Shown here: piece after piece, positions 42,545-50,986 of the stretch | Layout: each line of letters starts with the position of its first letter | How positions within the stretch are numbered: the stretch's first letter is position 1 | Assembly (NCBI GenBank): GCA_963729295.1 | Contig: CAVSNJ010000028.1 | Location: 434,001-498,000 of the forward strand | DNA from: DATJLY01 sp963729295 | Lineage (GTDB): Bacteria; Pseudomonadota; Alphaproteobacteria; ATCC43930; CGMCC-115725 | Reading direction: 5' to 3' | Length of the DNA: 64,000 nucleotides | Notes under the pieces: model-generated | Databases searched by the model: none | What the model saw: the letters and a program-made list of their open reading frames with translations, nothing else | Told to the model about the DNA's origin: nothing | Position numbers and translations under genes: made by a program

Positions 42545-43330
42545 ATGGAGCTGGGCTTGGCGGGGCGCCGCGTGCTGGTGACGGGCGGGTCGCAGGGGAT
42601 CGGCTTTGCCGTGGCCCGCGGATTCCTGGCGGAAGGGGCGAGCGTCACCATCGCCGCGCGCGATCCCGCGCGGCTCGAGGCGGCGGTGCAAAAGCTCGCG
42701 CGCGAGGCGCCGGGGCGGATCGCGGGGCACGCGAGCGACCTCGCGCAGCGCGGCGCGCCCGAGGATCTGGCCGCAGCGCACGGCGATTGCGACATCCTCG
42801 TCAACAACGCCGGCGCCATCCCCACGGGCGACCTCATGGAGATCGACGAGGCGCGCTGGCGCGCGGCGTGGGATCTGAAAGTGTTCGGCTACATCAACCT
42901 GACGCGCGCGGTCTATCGCAAGATGCGCGGCACGGGGAAGAAGGTCATCGTCAACGTGATCGGCACCGGCGCCGAGCGGCCGCAATGGCGCTATGTCTGC
43001 GGCAACGCGGCCAACATCGCGTTGAACGGCTTCACGCGGTCGCTCGGCGGACGCAGCATCGACGACGGCATCCGCGTCGTCGGCGTCAATCCCGGCGCGG
43101 TCGATACCGAGCGTTGGCGCGGCCTGCACCAGGCGCGCGCCGCCAAAATCCTGGGCGACCCGGCGCGCTGGCAGGAGGTGCTGTCGAAGGACCGGCCGCA
43201 GGGCCGCGCCGCCACGCCGGAGGAGATCGCCGATGTCGTGCTCTTCCTTGCGTCCGACCGCGCAAGCTGGATCTGCGGCGAGGTGGTGAATGTCGATGGC
43301 GGCGCACTTTTTCGCGAAAACAATTTCTGA
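42545..43330 (+). CDS. Short-chain dehydrogenase-like protein lacking the catalytic Ser and Lys
   Basis: A 261-residue classical SDR fold. The cofactor motif TGGSQGIG (residues 14-21) and NNAG (about 84) are normal, and DGGAL ends the domain. However, the active site is altered: the expected Ser position reads VIGTGAE, and Y-x3-K is replaced by Y-V-C-G-N (Asn for Lys). The PG motif VGVNPGAVDTERW is present. AGAGGGAG precedes the ATG. It may have lost dehydrogenase activity or use a different mechanism; a few such divergent SDRs occur in degradative operons. Divergent from the ThDP enzyme gene by 71 bp. Confidence 0.85.
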   Translation: MELGLAGRRVLVTGGSQGIGFAVARGFLAEGASVTIAARDPARLEAAVQKLAREAPGRIAGHASDLAQRGAPEDLAAAHGDCDILVNNAGAIPTGDLMEIDEARWRAAWDLKVFGYINLTRAVYRKMRGTGKKVIVNVIGTGAERPQWRYVCGNAANIALNGFTRSLGGRSIDDGIRVVGVNPGAVDTERWRGLHQARAAKILGDPARWQEVLSKDRPQGRAATPEEIADVVLFLASDRASWICGEVVNVDGGALFRENNF

Positions 43331-43357
43331 CACTTGCGTGGTGCCGGAGCAGGGCCG

Positions 43358-43885
43358 ATGATCCACGCGATGAGACTCGTTCCTTTTGCCGCGCTCGGAT
43401 TCCTCTTCGCTTTGACCGGCTGCTTCACGATGAGCGGCCGCACCGGCACGGCCACCGCCGACGCCCAGGCGATTTGGCAACATTGCGAAGAGCGCCGCGA
43501 GACCGGCCAGATCAAGACACATGTCGCCGCGGTCGAGTGCGGCGCGCGGCCGGTGCTCGGGGTCTATGAGGGCGCGGCCTATCCGTTCATGGACCTGGTC
43601 TATCTCTCGATCCAGGCGCGGAACGTGGGCGCGGGCCGGACGGACAATGGCGATGTCAGCGACGAGCAATACCGGCGCGATGTCGCGGCGCTCGACGTGC
43701 GGCTCGCCGGCGAGGAGAAACGGCGGAAGGACATCCAGCTCTATGGCGGCCGGGCGACGCCGACGCCGCCGGAGCAGCTCGTCGCGGGCCTGCCGTCCTT
43801 CGCGCCCGAGGCGCGCGCCGGGGCACTGGCGCCGATGGCGCCCGGCGGCTGCGTGCCCTTGGGCGCGATCAGGAGCTGCAAGTAG
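43358..43885 (+). CDS. Small lipoprotein of unknown function
   Basis: A 175-residue protein that I do not recognise. It has a signal peptide ending in the lipobox L-T-G-C (FALTGCF; Cys about residue 22), so it is expected to be lipid-anchored in the periplasm or outer membrane. The mature part has four further Cys (QHCEER, VECGAR, GGCVPL, RSCK), enough for two disulfides, and a Pro-rich C-terminus. It starts 28 bp after the SDR-like gene, so it could share its transcript, but nothing links their functions. ATG 43358 is used; ATG 43370 would leave a shorter signal peptide. Confidence 0.6.
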   Translation: MIHAMRLVPFAALGFLFALTGCFTMSGRTGTATADAQAIWQHCEERRETGQIKTHVAAVECGARPVLGVYEGAAYPFMDLVYLSIQARNVGAGRTDNGDVSDEQYRRDVAALDVRLAGEEKRRKDIQLYGGRATPTPPEQLVAGLPSFAPEARAGALAPMAPGGCVPLGAIRSCK

Positions 43886-43889
43886 CTTA

Positions 43890-44028
43890 GTGCGTCCTTC
43901 GACTTCGCCCCGCTGCTTCGCCGCGGTGCTTCGCTCAGGATGAGGAATTTTCTTTGCGCTTCATCCCAAGCTCCTCATCCTGAGCGGAGCTCCTGAGCTT
44001 GGCGAAGGAGCGCAGTCGAAGGACGCAC
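43890..44028. repeat. 139-bp palindromic repeat
   Basis: Outer 13-bp perfect arms GTGCGTCCTTCGA (43890-43902) and complement (44016-44028) enclose an inner 15-bp perfect pair CGCTCAGGATGAGGA (43932-43946) / complement (43972-43986). The whole unit could fold into one cruciform. It contains no gene. The CTCATCCTGAGC core matches my memory of a common alphaproteobacterial intergenic repeat. Confidence 0.75.
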
Positions 44029-44044
44029 ATCGGAAGCCGTCCGC

Positions 44045-44134
44045 TAGAGTCTGATCCGCGCCGATCGAATCGTCCGGGACCCTCGCCCCACCGGGGAGAG
44101 GGTTTCCGCTTCCGAGCGGATGGATCGTACTCTA
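44045..44134. repeat. 90-bp palindromic element with TAGAG ends
   Basis: Ends TAGAGT (44045-44050) and ACTCTA (44129-44134) are inverted, followed inward by GATC and CCGC on both sides. The centre holds CCCTCGCCCC...GGGGAGAGGG. The right end provides the TAG stop of the minus-strand gene at 44132. The ends resemble those of the 138-bp element at 40012, suggesting one family. Confidence 0.6.
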
Positions 44135-44617
44135 ATGCGGCAGGTCCGAGTTCCACGTGTCGACGATGCACTTCCAGCTGCCGTCCGGCTGCTTCTTCCA
44201 GATCTCGACATACTTGCCGCGATCGGTGATCTGGTCGCCGTTCGGGGCGTCGAACGCGATGTCGTAGGAGCCGTGGGCGTAGCCGAGCTCGCCCGAGCGC
44301 GCCGCCTCGACCTTGGCGGCGTGCCAGCCGATCTTGAGCCCGGGCAGGATCAGGAGCTGGCCGATCGCCTTGCCGATATCGTCCTTGGTCGCCGCGATCG
44401 TGTCGTTGGGCGGCAGGACCACGGCATCGCCGGTGTAGTACGCCATCCAGGCCGCGAGCTCCTTCGTCTGGGCGGCCTTGGCCCAGTCCTCGTCGGCCTT
44501 GCGGATCGCCGCCTCGTCCTTGGCGCGCGTATCCGCGGGCTGCTGCGCCTGGGCAAAGCCTCCGACCATGACTGCCGACGCAAGACCAAGGCTCATAAAG
44601 GCGCGGCGCACCACCAT
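44132..44617 (-). CDS. Exported SnoaL/DUF4440-like NTF2-fold protein
   Basis: A 161-residue protein with a signal peptide (SLGLASAVMVGGFAQA, cleavage after AQA) and a single NTF2-like domain: AAIRKADEDWAKAAQTKELAAWMAYYTGDAVVLPPND, then SGELGYAHGSYDIAF and WKCIVDTWNSD. It is therefore a periplasmic member of the ketosteroid isomerase-like/DUF4440 group. AGAGGAGGA precedes the ATG at 44617. It lies 31 bp after the two-domain VOC gene on the same strand and is probably co-transcribed. Function is unknown; its TAG stop comes from the adjacent palindrome. Confidence 0.72.
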   Translation of the reverse strand: MVVRRAFMSLGLASAVMVGGFAQAQQPADTRAKDEAAIRKADEDWAKAAQTKELAAWMAYYTGDAVVLPPNDTIAATKDDIGKAIGQLLILPGLKIGWHAAKVEAARSGELGYAHGSYDIAFDAPNGDQITDRGKYVEIWKKQPDGSWKCIVDTWNSDLPH

Positions 44618-44648
44618 CGCAAATCCTCCTCTGTCTGTCCTCGATGAT

Positions 44649-45872
44649 CTAACCGAGCGGACCCTGAAACACCGGGCCGCAATATGTATCCGAGAGCGCC
44701 GGGAGCTGGTCCGGCCAGCGCTCGTTGTCGACCGTGCGCCGCGATGAGATGGGACGCGGGCGGCCGTCCCAGCCGATCTGCTCCATATAGTAATAGAGAT
44801 GGATCGCGTGGCCCTCGGGATCGAGGGCGAAGGCGGAATAGTCGATGCCGGGGAAGAGTTCGGGCGGCAGGTAGCGGATGGTGACCCCGCGCTCGCCGAG
44901 GAATGCAATCGCGTCCTTCAACTGGCGGTAGGAGCCGACCTGCATGCCGTAGGCCATGCACAGCGAATCCGCGCGCAGGCCCAGTTGCTGGCGCAGCGCC
45001 AGCGGATAGAGCGCGATCGTGTGATGCTCGGTGGTGCAGCGGAAGAAGAGCGCGCGATGGCCCTGCCAGGAAATCTCCTCGGTGAGAGTGAGACCCATTG
45101 TCTCGGCATAAAAGCGCGCGGCCGCGTCGAGGTCCTTCGCGAAGAGCCGGATCGGACCGTTGCGCACGACGCGGAACGGGCGCGCGAGCTTGATGCCGGC
45201 GACGTCGTAGCGCGTCTCGCCGAACGGACGCTGGTGCAGGCCCTGGCGCAGATCGAGCCCGCCAGTGATGGCGCCCAACGCCATCGGGAAATCCGGCTCG
45301 GCCGCTTCGTCGGGGGCCGGCAGCGGATCGCCGCGGGGGCAGATCGGCACCGGCTTCGATACGCCGTCCCAGCCGATCTGATCCATGCCGTAATAGATCT
45401 CGTTCGAGATCGCGTCGGCGTCGGTCACGGTGAAGTTCCAGTTGGCGCCGCGCGAGTCGCGCCCGCCCGGCCGGGCGATACGCACCTGCTGCTCGGTGAG
45501 CCAGCGCCGCCCTTCCGTCACCTCGCGCAAGGTCGCGACCTGCCAGGCCATGTGGCTGATCCATTCCGTGCCGGGCGCCTTCGGCTGGTTCGCGGCCTTG
45601 AAGGCCCAGTTCGGGAACAGCACGACGGAATGATGGTCGGCGCCCACGCGCAGGAAATAGCCGTTCGGATCCTTGCCCTCGGGACTCGTGACCTTGAACT
45701 GCTGGCCGAAATCGACCGTATCGGTTTGCGGCAATCCGAGGAGGTCGCTGTAGAAATGGAGCGCCGTCTCCTGGTCGGCGACATTGAAGCCGAAATGCCC
45801 AAGGCGCAGCACACGGAACGGCCGCTCGAGACGGATGCCGCCCACGTCATAGGTCGCTTCGATCGTCGCCAT
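44649..45872 (-). CDS. Two-domain VOC protein, extradiol-dioxygenase-like
   Basis: A 407-residue cytoplasmic protein with two vicinal-oxygen-chelate modules joined by a linker of about 45 residues. Module 1: RLGHFGFNVADQETALHFYSDLLG with His, DHHSVVLF with His. Module 2: RLFAKDLDAAARFYAETMG lacks the first His, but EHHTIALYP and HAIHLYYYMEQIGWDG follow. The sequence IYYGMDQIGWDG at the end of module 1 is repeated as YYYMEQIGWDG at the end of module 2, showing internal duplication. Extradiol ring-cleavage enzymes share this layout, but the divided metal site makes catalytic activity uncertain. GAAGGAGAG precedes the ATG at 45872. Confidence 0.78.
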   Translation of the reverse strand: MATIEATYDVGGIRLERPFRVLRLGHFGFNVADQETALHFYSDLLGLPQTDTVDFGQQFKVTSPEGKDPNGYFLRVGADHHSVVLFPNWAFKAANQPKAPGTEWISHMAWQVATLREVTEGRRWLTEQQVRIARPGGRDSRGANWNFTVTDADAISNEIYYGMDQIGWDGVSKPVPICPRGDPLPAPDEAAEPDFPMALGAITGGLDLRQGLHQRPFGETRYDVAGIKLARPFRVVRNGPIRLFAKDLDAAARFYAETMGLTLTEEISWQGHRALFFRCTTEHHTIALYPLALRQQLGLRADSLCMAYGMQVGSYRQLKDAIAFLGERGVTIRYLPPELFPGIDYSAFALDPEGHAIHLYYYMEQIGWDGRPRPISSRRTVDNERWPDQLPALSDTYCGPVFQGPLG

Positions 45873-45989
45873 GATGCTCTCCTTCGGATTTGGCGCCATT
45901 CTAGTCCCGCCGCCCTTTCCGCCCAAGAGCGCGCGCGCTGCTGGACAGGGGCGGGCGCGAGCCGCCATCTTCGGCCCAGGGAGAAAGCG

Positions 45990-46784
45990 ATGAGCGACAG
46001 CGCACAAAACCAATTCACCGACGGCGCCGCCTACGAGCGGCTGATGGGGCGATGGAGCCAGCAGATCGGCGCGCAATTCCTCGACTGGATCGCGCCGGCC
46101 AAGGGTTTGCGCTGGCTCGATGTCGGCTGCGGCAACGGCGCCTTCACCGAGGTCGTGATCGAGCGCGCCGTGCCGAGCAGCGTCGCCGGCATCGATCCGT
46201 CGGAGGCGCAGATCGCCTTCGCGCGCACGCGCCCGCGCGCCAAGAGCGCGGAGTTCCGCGTCGGCGACGCGCAGAGCCTGCCCTTCCCCGACCGCAGCTT
46301 CGACGCGGCGGCGATGGCGCTCGTCATTGCCTTCGTGCCGGACGGGGCGAAGGCCGCGCGCGAGATGGCGCGCGTCGTGCGGCCGGGCGGGCCGGTCGCG
46401 ACCTATATGTGGGAATTGGAGGGCCAGGGATTCCCGCTGCGGCACGTCTACGAGGCGCTGGCGGAGCAGGGGCACGCGATCGCGATGCCGCCGGGCCGCG
46501 ACAACGGGCGGATCGAGATGCTGCGGGAATTGTGGACGGGCGCCGGGCTCGACGCGGTCGAAACGCGCACGATCGAGACGACGGTGAGATATGCCGATCT
46601 CGACGATTACTGGGCCTCGAACAGCATCCCGCTCGGTCCGCACGGCGCAACGCTTAAGGCGCTGAGCGCGGAAGCCCGCGACCAGCTCAAGGCGCGGATC
46701 GACCGCATGCTGCCGCGCGATGCCTCGGGCCGCATCGCGTTTCCCGCCGTGGCCAACGCGGTCAAGGGCCGGGCGCGGGCGTAG
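45990..46784 (+). CDS. Class I SAM-dependent methyltransferase
   Basis: A 264-residue methyltransferase of the UbiE/type 11 class. It shows LRWLDVGCGNGAFTEV (motif I, SAM binding), VAGIDPSEAQIAFAR (motif II acidic residue), AEFRVGDAQSLPFPD and VIAFVPDGAKAAREMARVVRPGG. All SAM-contact motifs are intact. GGGAGAAAG precedes the ATG. It stands alone, convergent with the flavoprotein gene and divergent from the VOC gene. The substrate could be a phenolic hydroxyl given its setting, but this is only context. Confidence 0.85.
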   Translation: MSDSAQNQFTDGAAYERLMGRWSQQIGAQFLDWIAPAKGLRWLDVGCGNGAFTEVVIERAVPSSVAGIDPSEAQIAFARTRPRAKSAEFRVGDAQSLPFPDRSFDAAAMALVIAFVPDGAKAAREMARVVRPGGPVATYMWELEGQGFPLRHVYEALAEQGHAIAMPPGRDNGRIEMLRELWTGAGLDAVETRTIETTVRYADLDDYWASNSIPLGPHGATLKALSAEARDQLKARIDRMLPRDASGRIAFPAVANAVKGRARA

Positions 46785-46832
46785 GCGCGCGGTCCGAGCC
46801 GCCGCGGCCCCGGGCCCGTCAAGGCGCGCGGC

Positions 46833-48521
46833 TCAGGCCTCGGACGTTTCCGCCGCCGCGTTGATGCCGGCGATGTAGCCCTGGCAAGTGGCGCGGGCGA
46901 GGCCGTGCTGGCTGAAGCCGCCGGCCGATTCGCCGCCGCAATAGAGGCCGGGGATGACGCGTCCGCCCATGTCCACCACCTGGCAGCGCGCGTTGATCCT
47001 GAGCCCCGCGCGCGTGTCGTGGACGACCGGCGTCGCCCAGGCGGCATAAAACGGCGGCGTCGCGATCTTGAACTGCGGCGCGGGCTTTTCGAAATCGGGA
47101 TCGGCCCCGGCATCGACGAAGGAATTGTAGCGCTCGACCGTCGCCGCCAGATTTTCCGGCGGCATTTTCACGCGCTGATACTTCATCACGATTTTCCGGG
47201 CGAGCTCCGCGATCGTGCCGGCTTCGAAGAAGAAGCCCTGCGCGACATCGACGTTGGGCGGCTTCGGCTCCCACTTTTCGCGCCGGGCGGCATCGGCGTC
47301 GAAGATGGCCCAGATCGGCCCGCCGCCATTATGCCCGTCATCGACCCCGGCCATCGCCGCGTTGATCAAATTCGCCGGCTTGAAATTCTGGTCGCGCGCG
47401 TTCTTGAAACTGCCCTGCGTGTAGGGATCGATCGAATTGTAGTTGTTGCCGTAGAATTGCTCGCCGGTCTCGTCGTAAAAGCGCCGGCCCAGCATGTTGA
47501 CGAGGATCAAATTCTGCCAGTCCGTGACGCGCAGGCCCGAGGCGCGGGCGCGCTCGAACACCTGGCTCCCCGGCATCCATTGCAGATTGCGATAGCCGAA
47601 TTGGCAGCCGATCATGCCGGCCTTGGTGAGCGTGAGCCCCACCTCGCTCGTCTGGTTGAAAAGGCCCCACAGCGCGGCCCCCACCTCCATCCCGGCGAGC
47701 TCGCCGCTCGCGTCCTGGTCGGACCATGGCATGCCGGCAAGGCCGCAATATTCCTCGGTCAGGCGCGGGTCGAACATGCGGCGGAACTCGACATTGCCGG
47801 TCGAGCCGCCCGTCGCGATCACCACCGCCTTCGCCGCGCGGATGTTGCGCCGCTCGCCCTTCACGTCGACGGCGATGCCGAGGACGCGGCCCGAGCGCGG
47901 GCTCTCGCGGTGGATCGCCACCATGCGGTGCTCGAGCAGGATCTCGACGCCGGCCTTCTTGGCCGCGACGTGAAGCGGGTTCATCAGGCCGTTGCCGGTC
48001 GAGTAGGTGGCGCGCAGCTCCGGCGTCGGCTGCGGCTTGCCGGTCTGCGCCATGGGCCAGTCCAGCGCCGCGCAATGCATCTCGCGCGGCACCGAATTGC
48101 CGACCGAATTGCCGCCGCGCTCGTCCGGCGCCTTGTCGACGAAGATGACGCCGTGCGCCAGGAGCCACTCGAAGGTCGCGACGCTGTTGTCGCAGAAGGC
48201 GCGCACGATCTCGCGGTCGTTGTAGCGGTAGTCGGGGAAGCCGTTGGCGCCCACGACCGACCAGTCGGTCAGATCGCGGAACTGCAAGTCCGGCGTGTCG
48301 GCAATGCCGTATTTCTTCTGCACGCTGGTGCCGCCGCCCAAGGGCACGTTGCCGCCGCTGATCATGGCGTGGCCGCCCATGTGGTCCTGCGCCTCGACCA
48401 CGACGACGCGCGCGCCCATCTCGCGCGCCACGATCGCCGCCGAGATGCCGCAGGCGCCCGAGCCCACGACCACCACGTCGGCGGCAAGATGCCAGGCGAT
48501 GGACGAGGAAGTGCTTGCCAT
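46833..48521 (-). CDS. FAD-dependent dehydrogenase/reductase, fumarate-reductase or ketosteroid-dehydrogenase type
   Basis: A 562-residue flavoprotein of the succinate dehydrogenase/fumarate reductase superfamily. The FAD motif VVVGSGACGISAAIVARE is near residue 16, with VVVVEAQDHMGGHAMISGG, the middle ATGGSTGN, and the C-terminal GLYCGGESAGGFSQHGLARATCQGY. The C-terminal motif and the absence of a signal peptide or haem sites fit cytoplasmic 3-ketosteroid-1-dehydrogenase-like or urocanate reductase-like enzymes. It probably reduces or desaturates a C=C bond next to a carbonyl or carboxyl. No obvious partner subunit is next to it. Confidence 0.82.
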   Translation of the reverse strand: MASTSSSIAWHLAADVVVVGSGACGISAAIVAREMGARVVVVEAQDHMGGHAMISGGNVPLGGGTSVQKKYGIADTPDLQFRDLTDWSVVGANGFPDYRYNDREIVRAFCDNSVATFEWLLAHGVIFVDKAPDERGGNSVGNSVPREMHCAALDWPMAQTGKPQPTPELRATYSTGNGLMNPLHVAAKKAGVEILLEHRMVAIHRESPRSGRVLGIAVDVKGERRNIRAAKAVVIATGGSTGNVEFRRMFDPRLTEEYCGLAGMPWSDQDASGELAGMEVGAALWGLFNQTSEVGLTLTKAGMIGCQFGYRNLQWMPGSQVFERARASGLRVTDWQNLILVNMLGRRFYDETGEQFYGNNYNSIDPYTQGSFKNARDQNFKPANLINAAMAGVDDGHNGGGPIWAIFDADAARREKWEPKPPNVDVAQGFFFEAGTIAELARKIVMKYQRVKMPPENLAATVERYNSFVDAGADPDFEKPAPQFKIATPPFYAAWATPVVHDTRAGLRINARCQVVDMGGRVIPGLYCGGESAGGFSQHGLARATCQGYIAGINAAAETSEA

Positions 48522-48672
48522 GTGTGCGACCCGTTTCTTGGAACCAAGGGGGTTTTTACCACGGCGAGCGGCGGGGCGGTGAGACCCTGAGCAGCTCCTT
48601 GGCCCGGAGGCCCGGCATCGTCTAAAATCGGCGTCAGCGAATGGGGCGGCCAGGGTCCGCCTAGGAGGAAGA

Positions 48673-49911
48673 ATGGACGCGCACGACACGATCATCCGGG
48701 ATCCTGCGGCCGATTCCGAATACAGCCAGAGCAAGATCCTCACCAATGCGCGGCAGCAGGCGATCCGCCGCAAGTACGAAGACGTCTTCATCATGGACGT
48801 CGACGCGCATCATTACGAAAGCGACAGCTACGACGAGATCCTGGAATACATCACCAGTCCGATCCTGCGGAACGAGATTCGCCATCAAGGCTGGGGCCGG
48901 AACGGCGTGATGTCGCCCGACGGTACCTACCAGAACATGGGCGGGCGCATCGCGCGCCTGACCGGCCGCACGAACGAGAAGCCGCCCGCCGGCGTCCACC
49001 GCGACATCGGTCTGACCAAGCGCTGGATGGACGCGATGGGCATCGACATGATCTGCCTCTTCCCGACGCCGATGTTGACGCTTGGCGCGGTGCCCCGGCG
49101 CGAGGTCGAGAACGAGCTCGCCCTGGCCTATGCACGGTGGCTGTGCGACCGGGTGATCGGCCAGGAGCCGCGCATCCGCTCGATGCTCTATCTGCCGTTC
49201 AACGATCCGAAAGCCTCGATCAGGATGGTCGAGGAGTTCGGCGACAAGAAGGGCGTGATCGGCTTCATGATTACCGCGCCGCATCGCCGCGGCTGCTACG
49301 AGAACGACTACATGCCGCTCTATGCGATGCTCCAGGAGCGGGGATTGCCGCTGGGCTTCCACGGCAGCTTCAGCTGGCACGAGCAGACGTTTGCGACCTT
49401 CAACCGCTTCATCGTCGTCCACTCGCTCGGCTTCACCTTCTTCAACATGGCGCACATGGCCAACTGGGTCATCAACGCCCTGCCCGAGCGGTTCCCGAAA
49501 TTGAAGCTCGTGTGGATCGAGAGCGGGCTCGCCTGGCTCCCCTTCCTCATGCAGCGGCTCGACAACGAGTTCATGATGCGCACGTCGGAGGCGCCGGGCC
49601 TGAAGCGCAAGCCCAGCGAATATATCCGCGAGATGTATTTCACCTCGCAGCCGATGGAGATGGTCGAGAACCGCGAGATGCTCGAGGCGACCTTCAACAT
49701 GATCAAGGCGCCGACGCAGCTTCTCTACGCGTCCGACTATCCGCATTGGGACATGGATCTGCCGAGCACCATCTTCGACCAGCCGTTCCTCTCCGAGGAC
49801 GCGAAGCTCAACATCCTCGGGCGGAATGCGCAGAAGCTCTTCAACATCGAGCCGGTGTGGTCGGAGGAGAAGCTCGCGCGCCGCGCCGCGCGCGCGCAGG
49901 CCGCGCAATAG
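48673..49911 (+). CDS. Amidohydrolase_2 family protein, copy 4 (long form)
   Basis: A 412-residue metal-dependent hydrolase of the larger amidohydrolase_2 group. The first metal motif is D-x-D-x-H-H (MDVDAHHYES) instead of H-x-H. Other features are GFHGSFSWHE, WIESGLAWLPFLMQRLD and the late Asp in LYASDYPHWDMD, all typical of the long forms found beside aromatic degradation genes. AGGAGGA precedes the ATG. A 127-bp repeat-filled gap separates it from the dienelactone hydrolase gene on the same strand. Relation to the short copies is distant. Confidence 0.86.
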   Translation: MDAHDTIIRDPAADSEYSQSKILTNARQQAIRRKYEDVFIMDVDAHHYESDSYDEILEYITSPILRNEIRHQGWGRNGVMSPDGTYQNMGGRIARLTGRTNEKPPAGVHRDIGLTKRWMDAMGIDMICLFPTPMLTLGAVPRREVENELALAYARWLCDRVIGQEPRIRSMLYLPFNDPKASIRMVEEFGDKKGVIGFMITAPHRRGCYENDYMPLYAMLQERGLPLGFHGSFSWHEQTFATFNRFIVVHSLGFTFFNMAHMANWVINALPERFPKLKLVWIESGLAWLPFLMQRLDNEFMMRTSEAPGLKRKPSEYIREMYFTSQPMEMVENREMLEATFNMIKAPTQLLYASDYPHWDMDLPSTIFDQPFLSEDAKLNILGRNAQKLFNIEPVWSEEKLARRAARAQAAQ

Positions 49912-49936
49912 GAGCCCACGGAGGCGACAGCGAGTA

Positions 49937-50012
49937 CCCACCTCACCCTCCCGCTCTCGCGGGTCCCTCCCTCTCCGCCCCACTGGGGCGGAGAGGGTTG
50001 GGGAGAGGTGGG
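49937..50012. repeat. Palindromic CCCTCTCCGCCCC repeat
   Basis: A perfect 13-bp stem CCCTCTCCGCCCC (49969-49981) / complement (49985-49997) with a 3-nt loop, enclosed by CCCACCTC (49937-49944) / GAGGTGGG (50005-50012). It shares its core with the element at 44045-44134. It could act as a terminator for the amidohydrolase transcript, but there is no T-run. Confidence 0.65.
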
Positions 50013-50038
50013 GAAGCGAAGACTGAGGGAGGTTGGGG

Positions 50039-50767
50039 ATGATCAAGACCGATGCGATCGAATACCGCGAGGGCTCGACCGCGTGCGAAGGGCATTTCGC
50101 CTATGACGACGCAAAACCGGGCAAGCGCCCGGGCGTGCTCGTCGTGCACGAATGGGGCGGGCTCGGCGACTATGTGAAGCAGCGCTGCGGCATGCTCGCC
50201 GAATTGGGCTATGTCGCCTTGGGCTGCGACATTTTCGGCAAAGGCGTGCGCGCCTCCACCATGTCGATGGAGGATTGCACGCGCATCTCGAAGCCGTTCT
50301 ACGAGGACCGCAACCTGACGAAGCGGCGGGCGCGGGCAGCCGTCGACGCGCTTCGCGCGCACGCGCGCGTCGATACCGGCAAGATCGCGGCGATCGGCTA
50401 CTGCTTCGGTGGCATGGTCGTGCTCGACATCGTGCGCGAGCAGATGCCGGTCAACGGCGTCGTGAGCTTCCATGGCCAGCTGATGACGCCGGCGCCGGCG
50501 AAGAAGGTCGACGCCAAGGTGCTGGTGCTGCACGGCGCGGCCGATCCGGTCGTGCCGCCGGCAGAAGTGACGGCGTTCGAGAAGGAGATGGACGACGCTG
50601 GCGCCGACTGGCAGTTCGTTTCCTACGGCCACGCGAAGCACACCTTCACGAACTACAACCTGCCGCGCAACCTGCCGGCCGACCTTCCCTTCGCCTATGA
50701 CGAGAAGGCCGACAAGCGCTCGTGGGTGGCGATGCAGGACTTCTTCAAGGAAGTGCTGGGGGCGTAG
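50039..50767 (+). CDS. Dienelactone hydrolase-family protein
   Basis: A 242-residue alpha/beta hydrolase using a Cys nucleophile in the elbow GYCFGG. The other triad residues fit Asp in LHGAADPVVPP and His in YGHAKHTFTN. Oxyanion region VLVVHEWGGL. This is the DLH family, which opens dienelactones to maleylacetate in modified ortho pathways; many members act on other esters. ATG 50039 is chosen, with GAGGGAGG just upstream, over a TTG at 50033. No chlorocatechol genes flank it, so the natural substrate is open. Confidence 0.87.
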   Translation: MIKTDAIEYREGSTACEGHFAYDDAKPGKRPGVLVVHEWGGLGDYVKQRCGMLAELGYVALGCDIFGKGVRASTMSMEDCTRISKPFYEDRNLTKRRARAAVDALRAHARVDTGKIAAIGYCFGGMVVLDIVREQMPVNGVVSFHGQLMTPAPAKKVDAKVLVLHGAADPVVPPAEVTAFEKEMDDAGADWQFVSYGHAKHTFTNYNLPRNLPADLPFAYDEKADKRSWVAMQDFFKEVLGA

Positions 50768-50784
50768 GCTTAACCCACTCGTTC

Positions 50785-50884
50785 CGTCATGGGCGGGCCG
50801 GCCTTGGGCCGTGCCCCGGCCATCCACGGGTTCTTTCTTTGCAGCGCGAACACGTGGATGCCCGGCACAAGGCCGGGCATGACG
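50785..50884. repeat. 100-bp palindromic repeat (CGTCATG...CATGACG)
   Basis: Ends CGTCATG (50785-50791) and CATGACG (50878-50884) are inverted, and inside are CATCCACG (50821-50828) / CGTGGATG (50853-50860) with GGGC(C/G)GG tracts. The layout is that of dispersed repeats seen in Rhizobiales genomes (from memory). It ends 14 bp before the first 81-bp copy of the carboxymuconolactone-decarboxylase gene end. Confidence 0.65.
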
Positions 50885-50897
50885 CGATTTTGCGAAC

Positions 50898-50978
50898 GCT
50901 ACGGCACCGGCAGGAGGTTGGTCTCGCCGTCGTCGAGCTGCATGTCGAAGGCGCAGAGGAGCGCCGCGGTCCCCGCGT
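50898..50978 (-). pseudogene. Duplicated 3' fragment of the CMD-family gene (81-bp repeat, left copy)
   Basis: These 81 bp match 51754-51834 with one mismatch (50972 versus 51828). The right copy is the last about 26 codons, including the TAG stop, of the carboxymuconolactone-decarboxylase-like gene at 51755-52354. The left copy has no gene body attached, so it is a remnant. The 856-bp spacing between the copies holds only the PrsW-type gene, so the pair looks like the footprint of an insertion or of unequal recombination. Confidence 0.85.
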
Positions 50979-50986
50979 GAATGCCG

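Noticed and set aside
40016..44131. Possible CRISPR or tandem array from the many palindromes
   Set aside because: The palindromes are single, different elements with no regular spacers or repeated units.
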